Assembly: GCF_001642995.1 (NCBI RefSeq)
Contig: NZ_LOHS01000093.1
Span: 1-64,000 of the forward strand
Direction: 5' to 3'
Length of the DNA stretch: 64,000 bases
Source of the DNA: Streptomyces jeddahensis
GTDB lineage: Bacteria > Actinomycetota > Actinomycetes > Streptomycetales > Streptomycetaceae
Shown here: in pieces, positions 24,490 to 32,315 of the stretch
Layout of the letters: every line of letters starts with the position of its first letter
How positions within the stretch are numbered: the stretch's first letter is position 1
Program-made: the position numbers and the translations under genes
The notes under the pieces: model-generated
What the model saw: the letters and a program-made list of their open reading frames with translations, nothing else
Told to the model about the DNA's origin: nothing
Databases searched by the model: none

Positions 24490-25977
24490 ATGGGACACAC
24501 AAGCCACGGCAGGCGCCTTCGTCGCCGTGCACTGCTCGCGATACCGATCGCGTTGGCCTGCGCCCTGAGTGCCGGCACGGTCGGCAGCCTGCCCGCTCAT
24601 GCGGCGGTGGTCGAGGAGACGAGCCTCGGCAGGCGGTTCAACGACGGCCTGGACACCCGGCTCAGCGCCACGGCGTTCCGCGACGCGGCACGCTCGGCCG
24701 GCTACGCGGGCACCAGCCACACCGCAGGGCGCAGCGCGGACGACGCGTGGACGGACGGGCTGGACTCGGGCGTCTTCGCCCTGTTCGGACACTCGAACGG
24801 CGGCGTCTTCCAGACGGACGAGGGGCCTTCGGACGACCAGGACGCGATCCTCGCGGCCGGCCGGACGCAGGACGTGCTGCCGATCTACGCGAACCTGCGG
24901 TTCTTCACCGAGTACCTGCCGTACGCCGATGTCGACGACATGCGGCTGCTGATCCTCGCGGGCTGCTACACCTCCCAGTCCGGGCAGCTCGGGAACTTCA
25001 ACGAGGTCGCGGTCTCCCGCGGGATCGACTCGGCCATCAGCTTCTCGGGTCTGGTCATGTATCCGGCGACGGCGTACGGCACCTCGCCCGGTACGACGAA
25101 CTACTCCGGCAACTACTTCTGGAGCCGTTTCTCCTACCACGCCACCACCGGTGTGAGCGTGTCGACCGCGCTCGCCCGGGCCCGTACCGACCTGGTGACC
25201 AAGGAAGGCTCTGCGGGCGGCTGGGACCGCTACGTGATCCGGGGCGCCGTGGCCAGTCCCGGCTCGGTCAAGCTCAAGCCGGCGGGCGAGGGCGAGGCCT
25301 TGAACAGCCGGCCCCTCGCCACGCCGCAGTTCACCACCACCGCTGCCCTGACCCCGGTCGGCACGAGCACCACGCAGGGCCCGGCGGGCGAGCCGCTCAC
25401 GACCGTCGAGACCGCCGAGGGGGTCGAGTACCGGCAGGCCGCCGACGGATCGCTGGTCGACCTCGTGGGCACCCCGACGACCAGCGGGGACGTACGGCTC
25501 GGCCCGGACGAGACCCGTGCCGCCGCGCAGGAGTTCGTCCAGCGCAATGTCGCCGTGTGGGATGCGAGTTGGGAGCTGGTGGCCGAGGAGCCGGTCAGCC
25601 ACCTGGAGGGTGACGCCCTGACGCTCCTGACGTGGCGCCCGGTCGGCGAGGACGGTCACGCCGGTGCGCACCGGGTGACGGTCGAGATCGACCGCCGTAC
25701 CGGAGCGGTGACGTACCTGTCGGCCGCCCAGGGCGCGGCGGCCGAGAGGGCTTCCGCCTTCGGCGTCGGTCGCGACGAGGCGGTCCGTGCGGCCCGCGCC
25801 GCGATCGGCGACGACCGGGGCACCGCCACCGCCGTGGCCGACACCTGGAACGGTGACCGCTGGACGGTCACCGTCGACCGCGGTCTCACCGGCCGCCCCG
25901 GGGCCGAGATGCCGGACGTGGAGCGCGTCGAGATCGACGCCCGCACCGGCGATGTCCTGTCCCGTGCCAAGAGCTGA
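24490..25977 (+). CDS. Secreted caspase/CHAT-like (clan CD) protein with C-terminal PepSY-like region
   Basis: A 495-aa exported protein; signal peptide to about residue 38 (LPAHA-AV). Residues ~45-260 have the look of a clan CD peptidase: a strand ending in His101 (FALFGHSNGG) and a second ending in Cys159 (LLILAGCYTS), then a Gly-rich strand (GIDSAISFSGLV) and a CHAT-like end (YFWSRFSYHATTGVSVSTAL). Residues ~320-495 resemble one or two PepSY units (HRVTVEIDRRTGAVTYLSA; RVEIDARTGDVLS), domains often associated with protease inhibition. I recall similar proteins as a domain of unknown function (possibly DUF6345). Peptidase activity is inference. Confidence 0.75.
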   Translation: MGHTSHGRRLRRRALLAIPIALACALSAGTVGSLPAHAAVVEETSLGRRFNDGLDTRLSATAFRDAARSAGYAGTSHTAGRSADDAWTDGLDSGVFALFGHSNGGVFQTDEGPSDDQDAILAAGRTQDVLPIYANLRFFTEYLPYADVDDMRLLILAGCYTSQSGQLGNFNEVAVSRGIDSAISFSGLVMYPATAYGTSPGTTNYSGNYFWSRFSYHATTGVSVSTALARARTDLVTKEGSAGGWDRYVIRGAVASPGSVKLKPAGEGEALNSRPLATPQFTTTAALTPVGTSTTQGPAGEPLTTVETAEGVEYRQAADGSLVDLVGTPTTSGDVRLGPDETRAAAQEFVQRNVAVWDASWELVAEEPVSHLEGDALTLLTWRPVGEDGHAGAHRVTVEIDRRTGAVTYLSAAQGAAAERASAFGVGRDEAVRAARAAIGDDRGTATAVADTWNGDRWTVTVDRGLTGRPGAEMPDVERVEIDARTGDVLSRAKS

Positions 25978-26007
25978 CTACGCCAACCAACCGGAGCAGA
26001 AACACAC

Positions 26008-27291
26008 ATGGAAACCCGTTCTCTGACGATGTGGGCTGCGGCCATGGCCGGCTGCCTGTCCCTCACGCTGCTGCCCGCCGCCGCGGCGACCGCACAGACC
26101 GACGAGCCGTCCCCAACGGCCACCACGCTGACGACCCCGCAGGTCCAGCCGAAGGTGACGCGGCTGCTGTTCGCCGTACCGCAGACACTCGACGAGCTGA
26201 AGGTCGCTCTCACCGGGCTCCAGCCGCTGCTGCTGCGCTACACCGGCGAGATCGGCGGTGGCGACCAGCCAGGTCCCGGTGTCCCCGCCGACCAGGCCAT
26301 AGAAAGCATGCGCAAGAGTGTGATCGGCGAGTTCGGCGTGGAGCCGCTGGTCTTCCTCGTCGTCGTGGACGGCGAGGTGCCCGCGGCCCGGCTCGCGGCA
26401 CTCGACCCGCTGCTCGCCGAGGCCAAGGTCTTCGACTCGGACGCCGCAACCGTGGACAGCCTGCCCGCAGGCACCCTGGAAGAGGCCGCCCAAGCCACCC
26501 TTGACCGGGAGACGCTGCTGGGCCGCCGGGCGGCGATGGAGGCCGCCGTCGAGGAGAGCCGGAAGGAACCTGCCGCCGAACAGGGCGAGAGCCAGGACCA
26601 GGCGACCGCCCCGGCGAGCATCGGTAAACCATGGTCACCCTGGTACGGGAAGATGCAGGCCTACAACAATCCGTACGAGTCACCGACAGACATGCCGCGC
26701 CATTTCCGGCACTACCTTCGCTGGTACTCCTCCAGCGACCTCGCCGCGTTCGGTGACGACTTCGGCTACGAGCACAACCTTTCGCTGTACAACTACGATC
26801 TGGTGGACGTCTTTCCCCGCCCGTACTGCGCGGACAGCGCCTACACGCAGTTCTGGGCCGGATGGTCGACCGGGTTCAAGTGGAACGCGGTGAAGTACGG
26901 CTGGACGTTCCCGAGCGGCTCCGTCCCGTACTGGGACTGGGACGACACCACCGACTCCTGCCAGAAGCTCGACTTCTCCGTCGGTGTCGGCTACCCCAAG
27001 AAGCTCAGTGCCGGCGTGCAGTACTACTTCTGGATCGCCGCGGAGAAGGGAGCAAAATCCAGTTCTCCGTATGGCATGGACGCCCAGAAGCTCAGCAACG
27101 ACTGCAACGACGTCGGAATGGACCCCGGCAGCTCCTGCATGGGCCTGAACTACGATCGGTACGGCTCCGACACCCAGCGCTTGGTGAACAAGGACCGCGG
27201 CTGGCGCGTGCCGAGCTGCGCGGACTGGGTACGGGGCGGCGAGCCCACGTACAAGTCCAACGGCACGTACGACTGCCCCGCCAACCGTTGA
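26008..27291 (+). CDS. Secreted protein of unknown function
   Basis: A 427-aa exported protein with a signal peptide (to about residue 30, AATAQ). Residues ~50-190 are a mixed alpha/beta region with the hydrophobic strand EPLVFLVVVDGEVPAARL and coiled-coil-like helices (RRAAMEAAVEESRKEP). Residues ~215-427 are rich in Tyr, Trp and Asp with six or more cysteines (CADSAYTQF, DSCQKLDF, NDCNDVG, SSCMGL, PSCADWV, DCPAN), suggesting a disulfide-stabilised extracellular domain. It begins 30 bp after the caspase-like gene, so they probably share a transcript. I recognise no family. Confidence 0.7.
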   Translation: METRSLTMWAAAMAGCLSLTLLPAAAATAQTDEPSPTATTLTTPQVQPKVTRLLFAVPQTLDELKVALTGLQPLLLRYTGEIGGGDQPGPGVPADQAIESMRKSVIGEFGVEPLVFLVVVDGEVPAARLAALDPLLAEAKVFDSDAATVDSLPAGTLEEAAQATLDRETLLGRRAAMEAAVEESRKEPAAEQGESQDQATAPASIGKPWSPWYGKMQAYNNPYESPTDMPRHFRHYLRWYSSSDLAAFGDDFGYEHNLSLYNYDLVDVFPRPYCADSAYTQFWAGWSTGFKWNAVKYGWTFPSGSVPYWDWDDTTDSCQKLDFSVGVGYPKKLSAGVQYYFWIAAEKGAKSSSPYGMDAQKLSNDCNDVGMDPGSSCMGLNYDRYGSDTQRLVNKDRGWRVPSCADWVRGGEPTYKSNGTYDCPANR

Positions 27292-27318
27292 CGTCCTGAT
27301 TCTAGGAGGATGACCCGC

Positions 27319-27654
27319 ATGGCCAGAGGTGACAACCAGGCCCAGAAACTCCGGATCATCGGACTGACCGGGGCGCTCCTCTGCGCGGTGCTGTCCGCCC
27401 TGCTCTGGCTGGGAGCCGATGTCCTCGGGACCAAGGAATGCATGGAAAACGGCTACGGGCTGGGTGTCGAGGGCGGGGGCTCCCTCATGACCGAGCAGGG
27501 TTGCGAGCTCACTGTGCCGACCACCATGGGAGTGGTGAGCGGAGTGCTGCCCACCATCAGTGAGCCGGTGGCGACCGCGGCCCTCATCGCGGGCCTGGGC
27601 GGTGCCCTGCCACCCGGCATCTGCCTCTGGCTGGCGACCAGGCGTCCGCGCTGA
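27319..27654 (+). CDS. Small two-span membrane protein
   Basis: A 111-aa protein with two hydrophobic segments (LRIIGLTGALLCAVLSALLWLGA; VATAALIAGLGGALPPGICLWLA) and an intervening loop of about 45 residues with two Cys. ATG 27319 is preferred to the ATG at 27310 because AGGAGG (27304-27309) is 9 bases before it and directly abuts the other. It follows the secreted protein by 27 bp and precedes a strong terminator, so it closes this operon. Confidence 0.65.
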   Translation: MARGDNQAQKLRIIGLTGALLCAVLSALLWLGADVLGTKECMENGYGLGVEGGGSLMTEQGCELTVPTTMGVVSGVLPTISEPVATAALIAGLGGALPPGICLWLATRRPR

Positions 27655-27660
27655 CGCCCC

Positions 27661-27696
27661 GCCCTGTCCTGCCGGCTGCGTCCGGCAGGACAGGGC
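27661..27696. terminator. Strong hairpin terminator after the secreted-protein operon
   Basis: Perfect 15-bp stem GCCCTGTCCTGCCGG / CCGGCAGGACAGGGC with a 6-base loop, starting 7 bp after the stop of the small membrane protein. Confidence 0.9.
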
Positions 27697-27821
27697 TCCG
27701 TCCCTCTCCCGTCTCGGCAAGACGCCGGTTCCCGTCTCCGTAAGACGCCGGACACGCCGTGGTCTCCGGGGCGAGAGGTGCGCGCCGCCTCGTCGTCACC
27801 CGCCGTTGCCAGGCTGCCCGG

Positions 27822-29276
27822 GTGCCGCTCGTACCCTCCTCCGTCGACTTCCGCCGTTGCCGGTTGCTGGGACTGATCGGTTCCACGGTCCTCGCGGCCG
27901 GCGGCAAGACGGCCGGGGCGCTGCCGGTGGGCGATGCGCTGTCGCCGTCGGCGGCCGGCGCCGCGCTGGGGCTGGTCGGCGTGTACTTCGGCGTCGTCCT
28001 GCTGATCGCCGCATGGGTCCTGATGGGCCGTGAGATACGCGGTCCCGAGCCGCCGACGCCCCGCTCGCTGCTGCTGGTGCTCGCCCTGTGGGCCGCCCCG
28101 CTCGTCCTGGCGCCGCCCCTGTTCAGCCGCGACGTGTACAGCTATCTCGCGCAGGGCGCGATGGTGGACGCGCACATCGACGTGTACGCGTACGGGCCCG
28201 CCCGGCTCGGCGGACCGCTGGTGTCGGAGGTGGCGCCCATCTGGCGGCACACCGGGGCCCCCTACGGCCCGGTCTTCCTCGGCCTGGCCGAGGTCACCGC
28301 CGATCTCACCCGCGCCCAGGTGCCCGCCGGAGTGATGGGCATGCGGTTCGTCGCGCTGCTGGGCGTGGCGCTGATGGCGGCGGCGCTGCCCAGGCTGGCC
28401 CGGCACTGCGGCACCGACCCGGCCGCCGCGCTCTGGCTCGGCGCGCTCAACCCGCTGGTGCTGCTGCATCTGGTGGCCGGGGCGCACAACGACGCGGTCA
28501 TGCTGGGGCTGCTGGGTGTCGGGCTCGTCGCCGCCAGCGGGCGGTGGTTCATCCTGGGCGCCGTACTCGTGACGCTCGCCGCCCTGGTCAAGGCACCCGC
28601 GGCGCTCGGCCTGCTGGCCGTCGTCGCCCTGCGGGTGCGCGGCCGCACCGAACGGAGACGGGTGCTGCGGGCCGCGCTGACGACCGCGGCGGCCGCACTC
28701 GCGACCACGGTCGCCGCAACAGCCGTCGCCGGTACGGGATACGGCTGGATCGGGGCTCTGAAAACCCCCGTCTCGCCGCAGAACTGGGCGCTGACCAGCG
28801 TCCTGGGCCGCGTCACCGGTGATCTCCTGCACCACGCCGGCAGCGACCTCGCCCGCTTCGCCGCGCCGGCCTGGCACGGGATCGGCATGGTCGCGACGCT
28901 GATCGCCCTGCTCGTCATATGGCTGCGCCGCCCACGGCCCGCCCCGGTCTACGCCGTCGGGCTCAGCCTGGCCGCCATCGCCGTCCTCGGTCCCGCGATC
29001 CGCCCCTGGTACGTCCTGTGGGGTCTGTTCCTCATCGCCGCGGCGGCGCCCAGCAGTTCCGTACGGCGCAGGGTGGCCGCCCTCAGCGGAGTCCTGGCTC
29101 TGGCGGCCCTGCCGAGCGGCGGCCCCATCGACACCCAGCAGCTGGCGCTCGCCGTGTCCGGGGGCGCGCTCGCGGTGGTCGTCCTCTGGCAGGTCCACCA
29201 GGCCGGGCGCCGGCACCAGTCCACGGGGCAGCCGACGGGACTGCCCGGGCGCCGCGAGCCGGAACCGTCCGTATGA
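27822..29276 (+). CDS. Polyprenol-phosphomannose-dependent mannosyltransferase-like protein (MptA/MptB type)
   Basis: About 484 aa, a GT-C fold integral membrane glycosyltransferase with around a dozen hydrophobic segments. The first loop carries the catalytic-type acidic motif SRDVYSYLAQGAMV with the following YGP motif (DVYAYGPARLGG); later GALNPLVLLHLVAGAHNDAVM is typical of mycobacterial MptA/MptB relatives that extend lipid-linked mannan. GTG 27822 is chosen because VPLVPSSVDFRRCRLLGLIGS leads straight into the first membrane helix; an earlier GTG at 27759 is possible. It overlaps the next mannosyltransferase gene by 4 bp. Confidence 0.8.
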   Translation: MPLVPSSVDFRRCRLLGLIGSTVLAAGGKTAGALPVGDALSPSAAGAALGLVGVYFGVVLLIAAWVLMGREIRGPEPPTPRSLLLVLALWAAPLVLAPPLFSRDVYSYLAQGAMVDAHIDVYAYGPARLGGPLVSEVAPIWRHTGAPYGPVFLGLAEVTADLTRAQVPAGVMGMRFVALLGVALMAAALPRLARHCGTDPAAALWLGALNPLVLLHLVAGAHNDAVMLGLLGVGLVAASGRWFILGAVLVTLAALVKAPAALGLLAVVALRVRGRTERRRVLRAALTTAAAALATTVAATAVAGTGYGWIGALKTPVSPQNWALTSVLGRVTGDLLHHAGSDLARFAAPAWHGIGMVATLIALLVIWLRRPRPAPVYAVGLSLAAIAVLGPAIRPWYVLWGLFLIAAAAPSSSVRRRVAALSGVLALAALPSGGPIDTQQLALAVSGGALAVVVLWQVHQAGRRHQSTGQPTGLPGRREPEPSV

Positions 29277-30664
29277 GCACGCGCGGACAGGACACCACCG
29301 GGCCGGCACGCATACGGGGCGCTCTCAGCCTGCGTGCGCCGCGCACGGAGAGCGGCCGCCGCCTGCTGGTTCTGGTACTCGCCACCGCCGTCGGCGTCTT
29401 CCTCGCCACCGTGCCCCTGCACCGCGACTGGTTCGATCTGCGCGTCTACTACGGCACGGTCAGCGACTGGGTCCACCACGGCGGCGGCATCTACGACTAC
29501 CGGCTCCCGGGCAGCACGTACGGCTTCACCTATCCGCCGTTCGCGGCGGTCACCATGCTGCCCATGGCGCTGCTCGGCCTGCATGCCGCCATCGCCGTCG
29601 GACTGCTGCTGAACATCGCTGCGGCCCTGGCCGTGCTGTACGTGCTGGCGGGGCCCGTCCTGCGGCGGCACGGCGGGCACGGGTGGTTCGGGTTCGCGGT
29701 GCTGGCGTGTCTGCTGGCCCTCTTCGAGCCGGTGCGGGACACGTTCAGCTTCGGGCAGGTCAATCTGCTGCTGCTGGCCCTCGTGCTGGGCGACGCCTGG
29801 CTGCTGACGAGCGGACGCACCCGATGGGCCCGGTGGGCGGGCGTCGGCATCGGTCTCGCGGCGGCCGTCAAGCTCACGCCCGCACTCTTCATCGGCCTGC
29901 TGGTGCTTGCGCGGCGGCCCCGCGCTGCCGCCGTCGCCACGACCGTCGCCGCCGGTGCGACGGCGCTCGCCGCCTGGGCCGCGCCCGACGCCTCCCGTTT
30001 CTACTGGACCGAGGCGGTACGCGACACCGACCGCATCGGGCAGCTCGCCTATGTGTCCAACCAGTCGCTGCAGGGCGTCCTCGCCCGGCTCGCCGAGCCC
30101 GCCGAACCGGAGCGCGTCGTCTGGGCGTTGGCCGCGGTCGGGGTCCTGTGCGTCTGGGCCCGGCGTGCGTCCCGCGCGGCCGCCGCCGGCGACACCATGG
30201 CCGCCTTCGCCCTCACCGGCCTCGCCGCCTGCCTGATCAGCCCCATCACCTGGGTGCACCACCTGGTCTGGCTGCTGCCGTCCCTCGCGGTCCTCGCCGA
30301 CGCGGCACTGCGGCACGCGCCCGGCACCCGCGCCCGCCGACGGCTCCTCGCCACGGCGGGCACGGTGTACGTCGTGCTGTGCAGCAGCGTGGTGTGGCTC
30401 TGGTACGACGACGCGTCCGGCATCGACGGCTTCCTCGGCAGCAACACGTATGTGTGGATCACGCTGGGGCTGCTGATCGGGCTTCCGGTGCGCGCGGGGG
30501 CCGACGGCCGGGACCGCCAGGACGGCAGGACCGAACGCGACTCATCCCGGCACCGCCAAGCGGCCCCGGACGGCGTCGAGTTCACCGCTGCGGAAGGAAC
30601 ACCGCCCGCAGGCAGCCGTCCGTCTTCTCCTCGAACATCTGGTAGCCGCGCGGCCCCTCCGTGA
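29273..30664 (+). CDS. GT87/DUF2029-family mannosyltransferase-like membrane protein
   Basis: A 463-aa polytopic protein resembling PimE-type alpha-1,2-mannosyltransferases (GT87). The first periplasmic loop has the conserved Asp (HRDWFDLRVYYG), then YDYRLPGSTYGFTYPPFAA and later FGQVNLLLLALVLGD and LISPITWVHHLVWLLPSL. Its ATG overlaps the previous gene's stop, so the pair likely acts together in envelope lipid mannosylation. The last ~27 residues are encoded opposite the 3' end of the convergent dehydrogenase gene and look unlike protein, so the natural stop may have been lost. Confidence 0.85.
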   Translation: MSTRGQDTTGPARIRGALSLRAPRTESGRRLLVLVLATAVGVFLATVPLHRDWFDLRVYYGTVSDWVHHGGGIYDYRLPGSTYGFTYPPFAAVTMLPMALLGLHAAIAVGLLLNIAAALAVLYVLAGPVLRRHGGHGWFGFAVLACLLALFEPVRDTFSFGQVNLLLLALVLGDAWLLTSGRTRWARWAGVGIGLAAAVKLTPALFIGLLVLARRPRAAAVATTVAAGATALAAWAAPDASRFYWTEAVRDTDRIGQLAYVSNQSLQGVLARLAEPAEPERVVWALAAVGVLCVWARRASRAAAAGDTMAAFALTGLAACLISPITWVHHLVWLLPSLAVLADAALRHAPGTRARRRLLATAGTVYVVLCSSVVWLWYDDASGIDGFLGSNTYVWITLGLLIGLPVRAGADGRDRQDGRTERDSSRHRQAAPDGVEFTAAEGTPPAGSRPSSPRTSGSRAAPP

Positions 30665-31757
30665 GCGGCATCGGGTGCGTGGCCAGGTAGCCAGTCTCGA
30701 TCTCGTTGGCGGCCATGCGTTCGAGGAGCATCGGGATGTAGCGCTGGCCGTGCTGCTGGCCCATGCGCAGGGTCAGGCCCTTGTTCATCGCGGCACCGAG
30801 CGGGAACTTGTCGAGCACGCCGCCGAAGACGCCGAGGATCGAGACGGTTCCGCCCTTGCGGCAGGCGTGGATGGCCTCGCGCAGCGCGACCGAGCGGTCC
30901 GTCTGCATCCGCAGCGCCTGCTTCGCGCGGTCGTACGCGTACTGCGGGCCCGTGCCGTGGGCCTCCATCCCCACGGCCTCGATGCACACGTCAGGGCCGC
31001 GGCCGCCGGTGAACTCGCGCAGCGCGGCGTCCACATCGGTCTGGGAGTAGTCGATCGTCGCCGCGCCGCAGTGGCTCGCCGCCAGCTTCAGCCGCTCGGG
31101 CACCTGGTCGATGACCGCCACGCGTTCGGCACCCAGGAGATACGAGGCGCGCGCCGCCATCTGCCCCACGCCGCCGGCGCCCCACACCGCCACGACGTCG
31201 CCCTCCTTGACGCCGCCCTGGTCCGCGCCCATCCAGCCCGTGGGCACCGCGTCCGACGCGAACACCGCCTCCTCGTCGGAGAGCCGGTTGGGCACCGGGA
31301 AGGCACCGTGGTCGGCGAACGGCACGCGCACGTACTCGGCGTGGCTGCCGGCGAAGCCGCCCATGGCGTGCGAGTAGCCGAGGATCCCGGCGGTCGGGTG
31401 GCCGTACAGCGTTTCGGTGTACGCGGGGTTGGGGTTGGAGTTCTCGCAGAGCGACCAGTTGTCGCCCCGGCACTGCCAGCAGCGGCCGCAGCCGACGATG
31501 GAGCAGACGACGACCCGGTCGCCCGGCCTGTGCCTGCGCACCGCGGCTCCCACCTCGACGATCTCGCCGACGAACTCGTGCCCGATGATGTCGCCTGCGC
31601 GCATCGCCGGAACATAACCATTGATCAGGTGCAGATCGGACCCGCAGACCGAGCTTGCGGTGACGCGCACGATCGCGTCCTGGTCGTTGAGCAGCGCCGG
31701 GTCGGGCACGGTCTCCACCGCCAGTTCCCCGACGCCGGTCCAGCAGAGCGCCTTCAC
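30582..31757 (-). CDS. Zinc-dependent alcohol dehydrogenase (formaldehyde/threonine dehydrogenase-like)
   Basis: A 391-aa medium-chain dehydrogenase. Catalytic zinc motifs are SVCGSDLH and GHEFVGE; the structural zinc site is GCGRCWQCRGDNWSLC; the cofactor loop is VWGAGGVGQMAA. Length and the long C-terminal part resemble glutathione-independent formaldehyde dehydrogenases. The GTG at 31757 follows GGAGGG and overlaps the upstream gene's stop by 4 bp. It overlaps the convergent mannosyltransferase gene by 83 bp. Substrate is not deducible. Confidence 0.88.
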   Translation of the reverse strand: MKALCWTGVGELAVETVPDPALLNDQDAIVRVTASSVCGSDLHLINGYVPAMRAGDIIGHEFVGEIVEVGAAVRRHRPGDRVVVCSIVGCGRCWQCRGDNWSLCENSNPNPAYTETLYGHPTAGILGYSHAMGGFAGSHAEYVRVPFADHGAFPVPNRLSDEEAVFASDAVPTGWMGADQGGVKEGDVVAVWGAGGVGQMAARASYLLGAERVAVIDQVPERLKLAASHCGAATIDYSQTDVDAALREFTGGRGPDVCIEAVGMEAHGTGPQYAYDRAKQALRMQTDRSVALREAIHACRKGGTVSILGVFGGVLDKFPLGAAMNKGLTLRMGQQHGQRYIPMLLERMAANEIETGYLATHPMPLTEGPRGYQMFEEKTDGCLRAVFLPQR

Positions 31758-32239
31758 AGCAAGCCCTCCTTCGTGGCGCGCCGGTCGCCGACGGCCACCA
31801 GCAGGCCGCCCGGCTTGTGGTGCCCCTCCGGCTGGCCCGCCATATGCAGCACCTCTCCCGTCTCGGTGAGCTGCTTGAACTGCCGCAGGGTCCGGCGTAT
31901 GCGCTGGTCCGTGGAGGTGCCCAGGATGCGCCGCAGACTCTGGCCCGCTCCCGGCAGAGCCAGGCCGCGGACCGCGATCTCGGTCCCGCGCCCGCCCGGT
32001 GCGTCGGCGGTCCGGATCTCCACGCCGTCTCCGAGGCGGTCGAGGGGCGGCGGGAGCACGCCGCCGGGCAGCAGCTCGCTGCGGGGCATGCCGACGGTGA
32101 TGACATGCCACCGGCCGTGTTCGGCACCGCCGTCGCCGGTGCCACGGGCCCGGTGGTCGCCCCGGTTGCATAGGACGGCGGCGGTGCCGGCGACCGCTCC
32201 GGCGGCCGCGGCGCCCCACGCCGCTGTGCGTATGCGCAT
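31754..32239 (-). CDS. SRPBCC/cyclase-like protein coupled to the alcohol dehydrogenase
   Basis: A 161-aa protein. An N-terminal hydrophobic segment (AAWGAAAAGAVAGTAAVL) suggests a membrane anchor or signal; the body (RWHVITV...LDRLGDGVEIRTADAPGGRGTEIAVRG...RRTLRQFKQLTETGEV) resembles the small SRPBCC-type proteins common beside actinobacterial Zn dehydrogenases. ATG 32239 is chosen because AGGAGGA lies 6-7 bases upstream. Its stop overlaps the dehydrogenase start, implying coupled translation. Confidence 0.75.
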   Translation of the reverse strand: MRIRTAAWGAAAAGAVAGTAAVLCNRGDHRARGTGDGGAEHGRWHVITVGMPRSELLPGGVLPPPLDRLGDGVEIRTADAPGGRGTEIAVRGLALPGAGQSLRRILGTSTDQRIRRTLRQFKQLTETGEVLHMAGQPEGHHKPGGLLVAVGDRRATKEGLL

Positions 32240-32260
32240 GTCCGTCCTCCTCATACGTTG

Positions 32261-32315
32261 CGCTTGCCGAGCTCAGTCGCGCTTGCCGAGCTCATACGTC
32301 GCGCTTGCCGAGCGG
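32261..32315. repeat. Tandem 3'-end duplication after the FAD/Rieske gene
   Basis: The word CGCTTGCCGAGC occurs three times, at 32261, 32280 and 32302; the first two copies share the longer CGCTTGCCGAGCTCA. On the coding strand of the FAD/Rieske gene this word encodes its C-terminal LGKRDV, and past the stop another frame reads ELGKRNV, so the end of the gene appears to have been duplicated. Confidence 0.6.
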
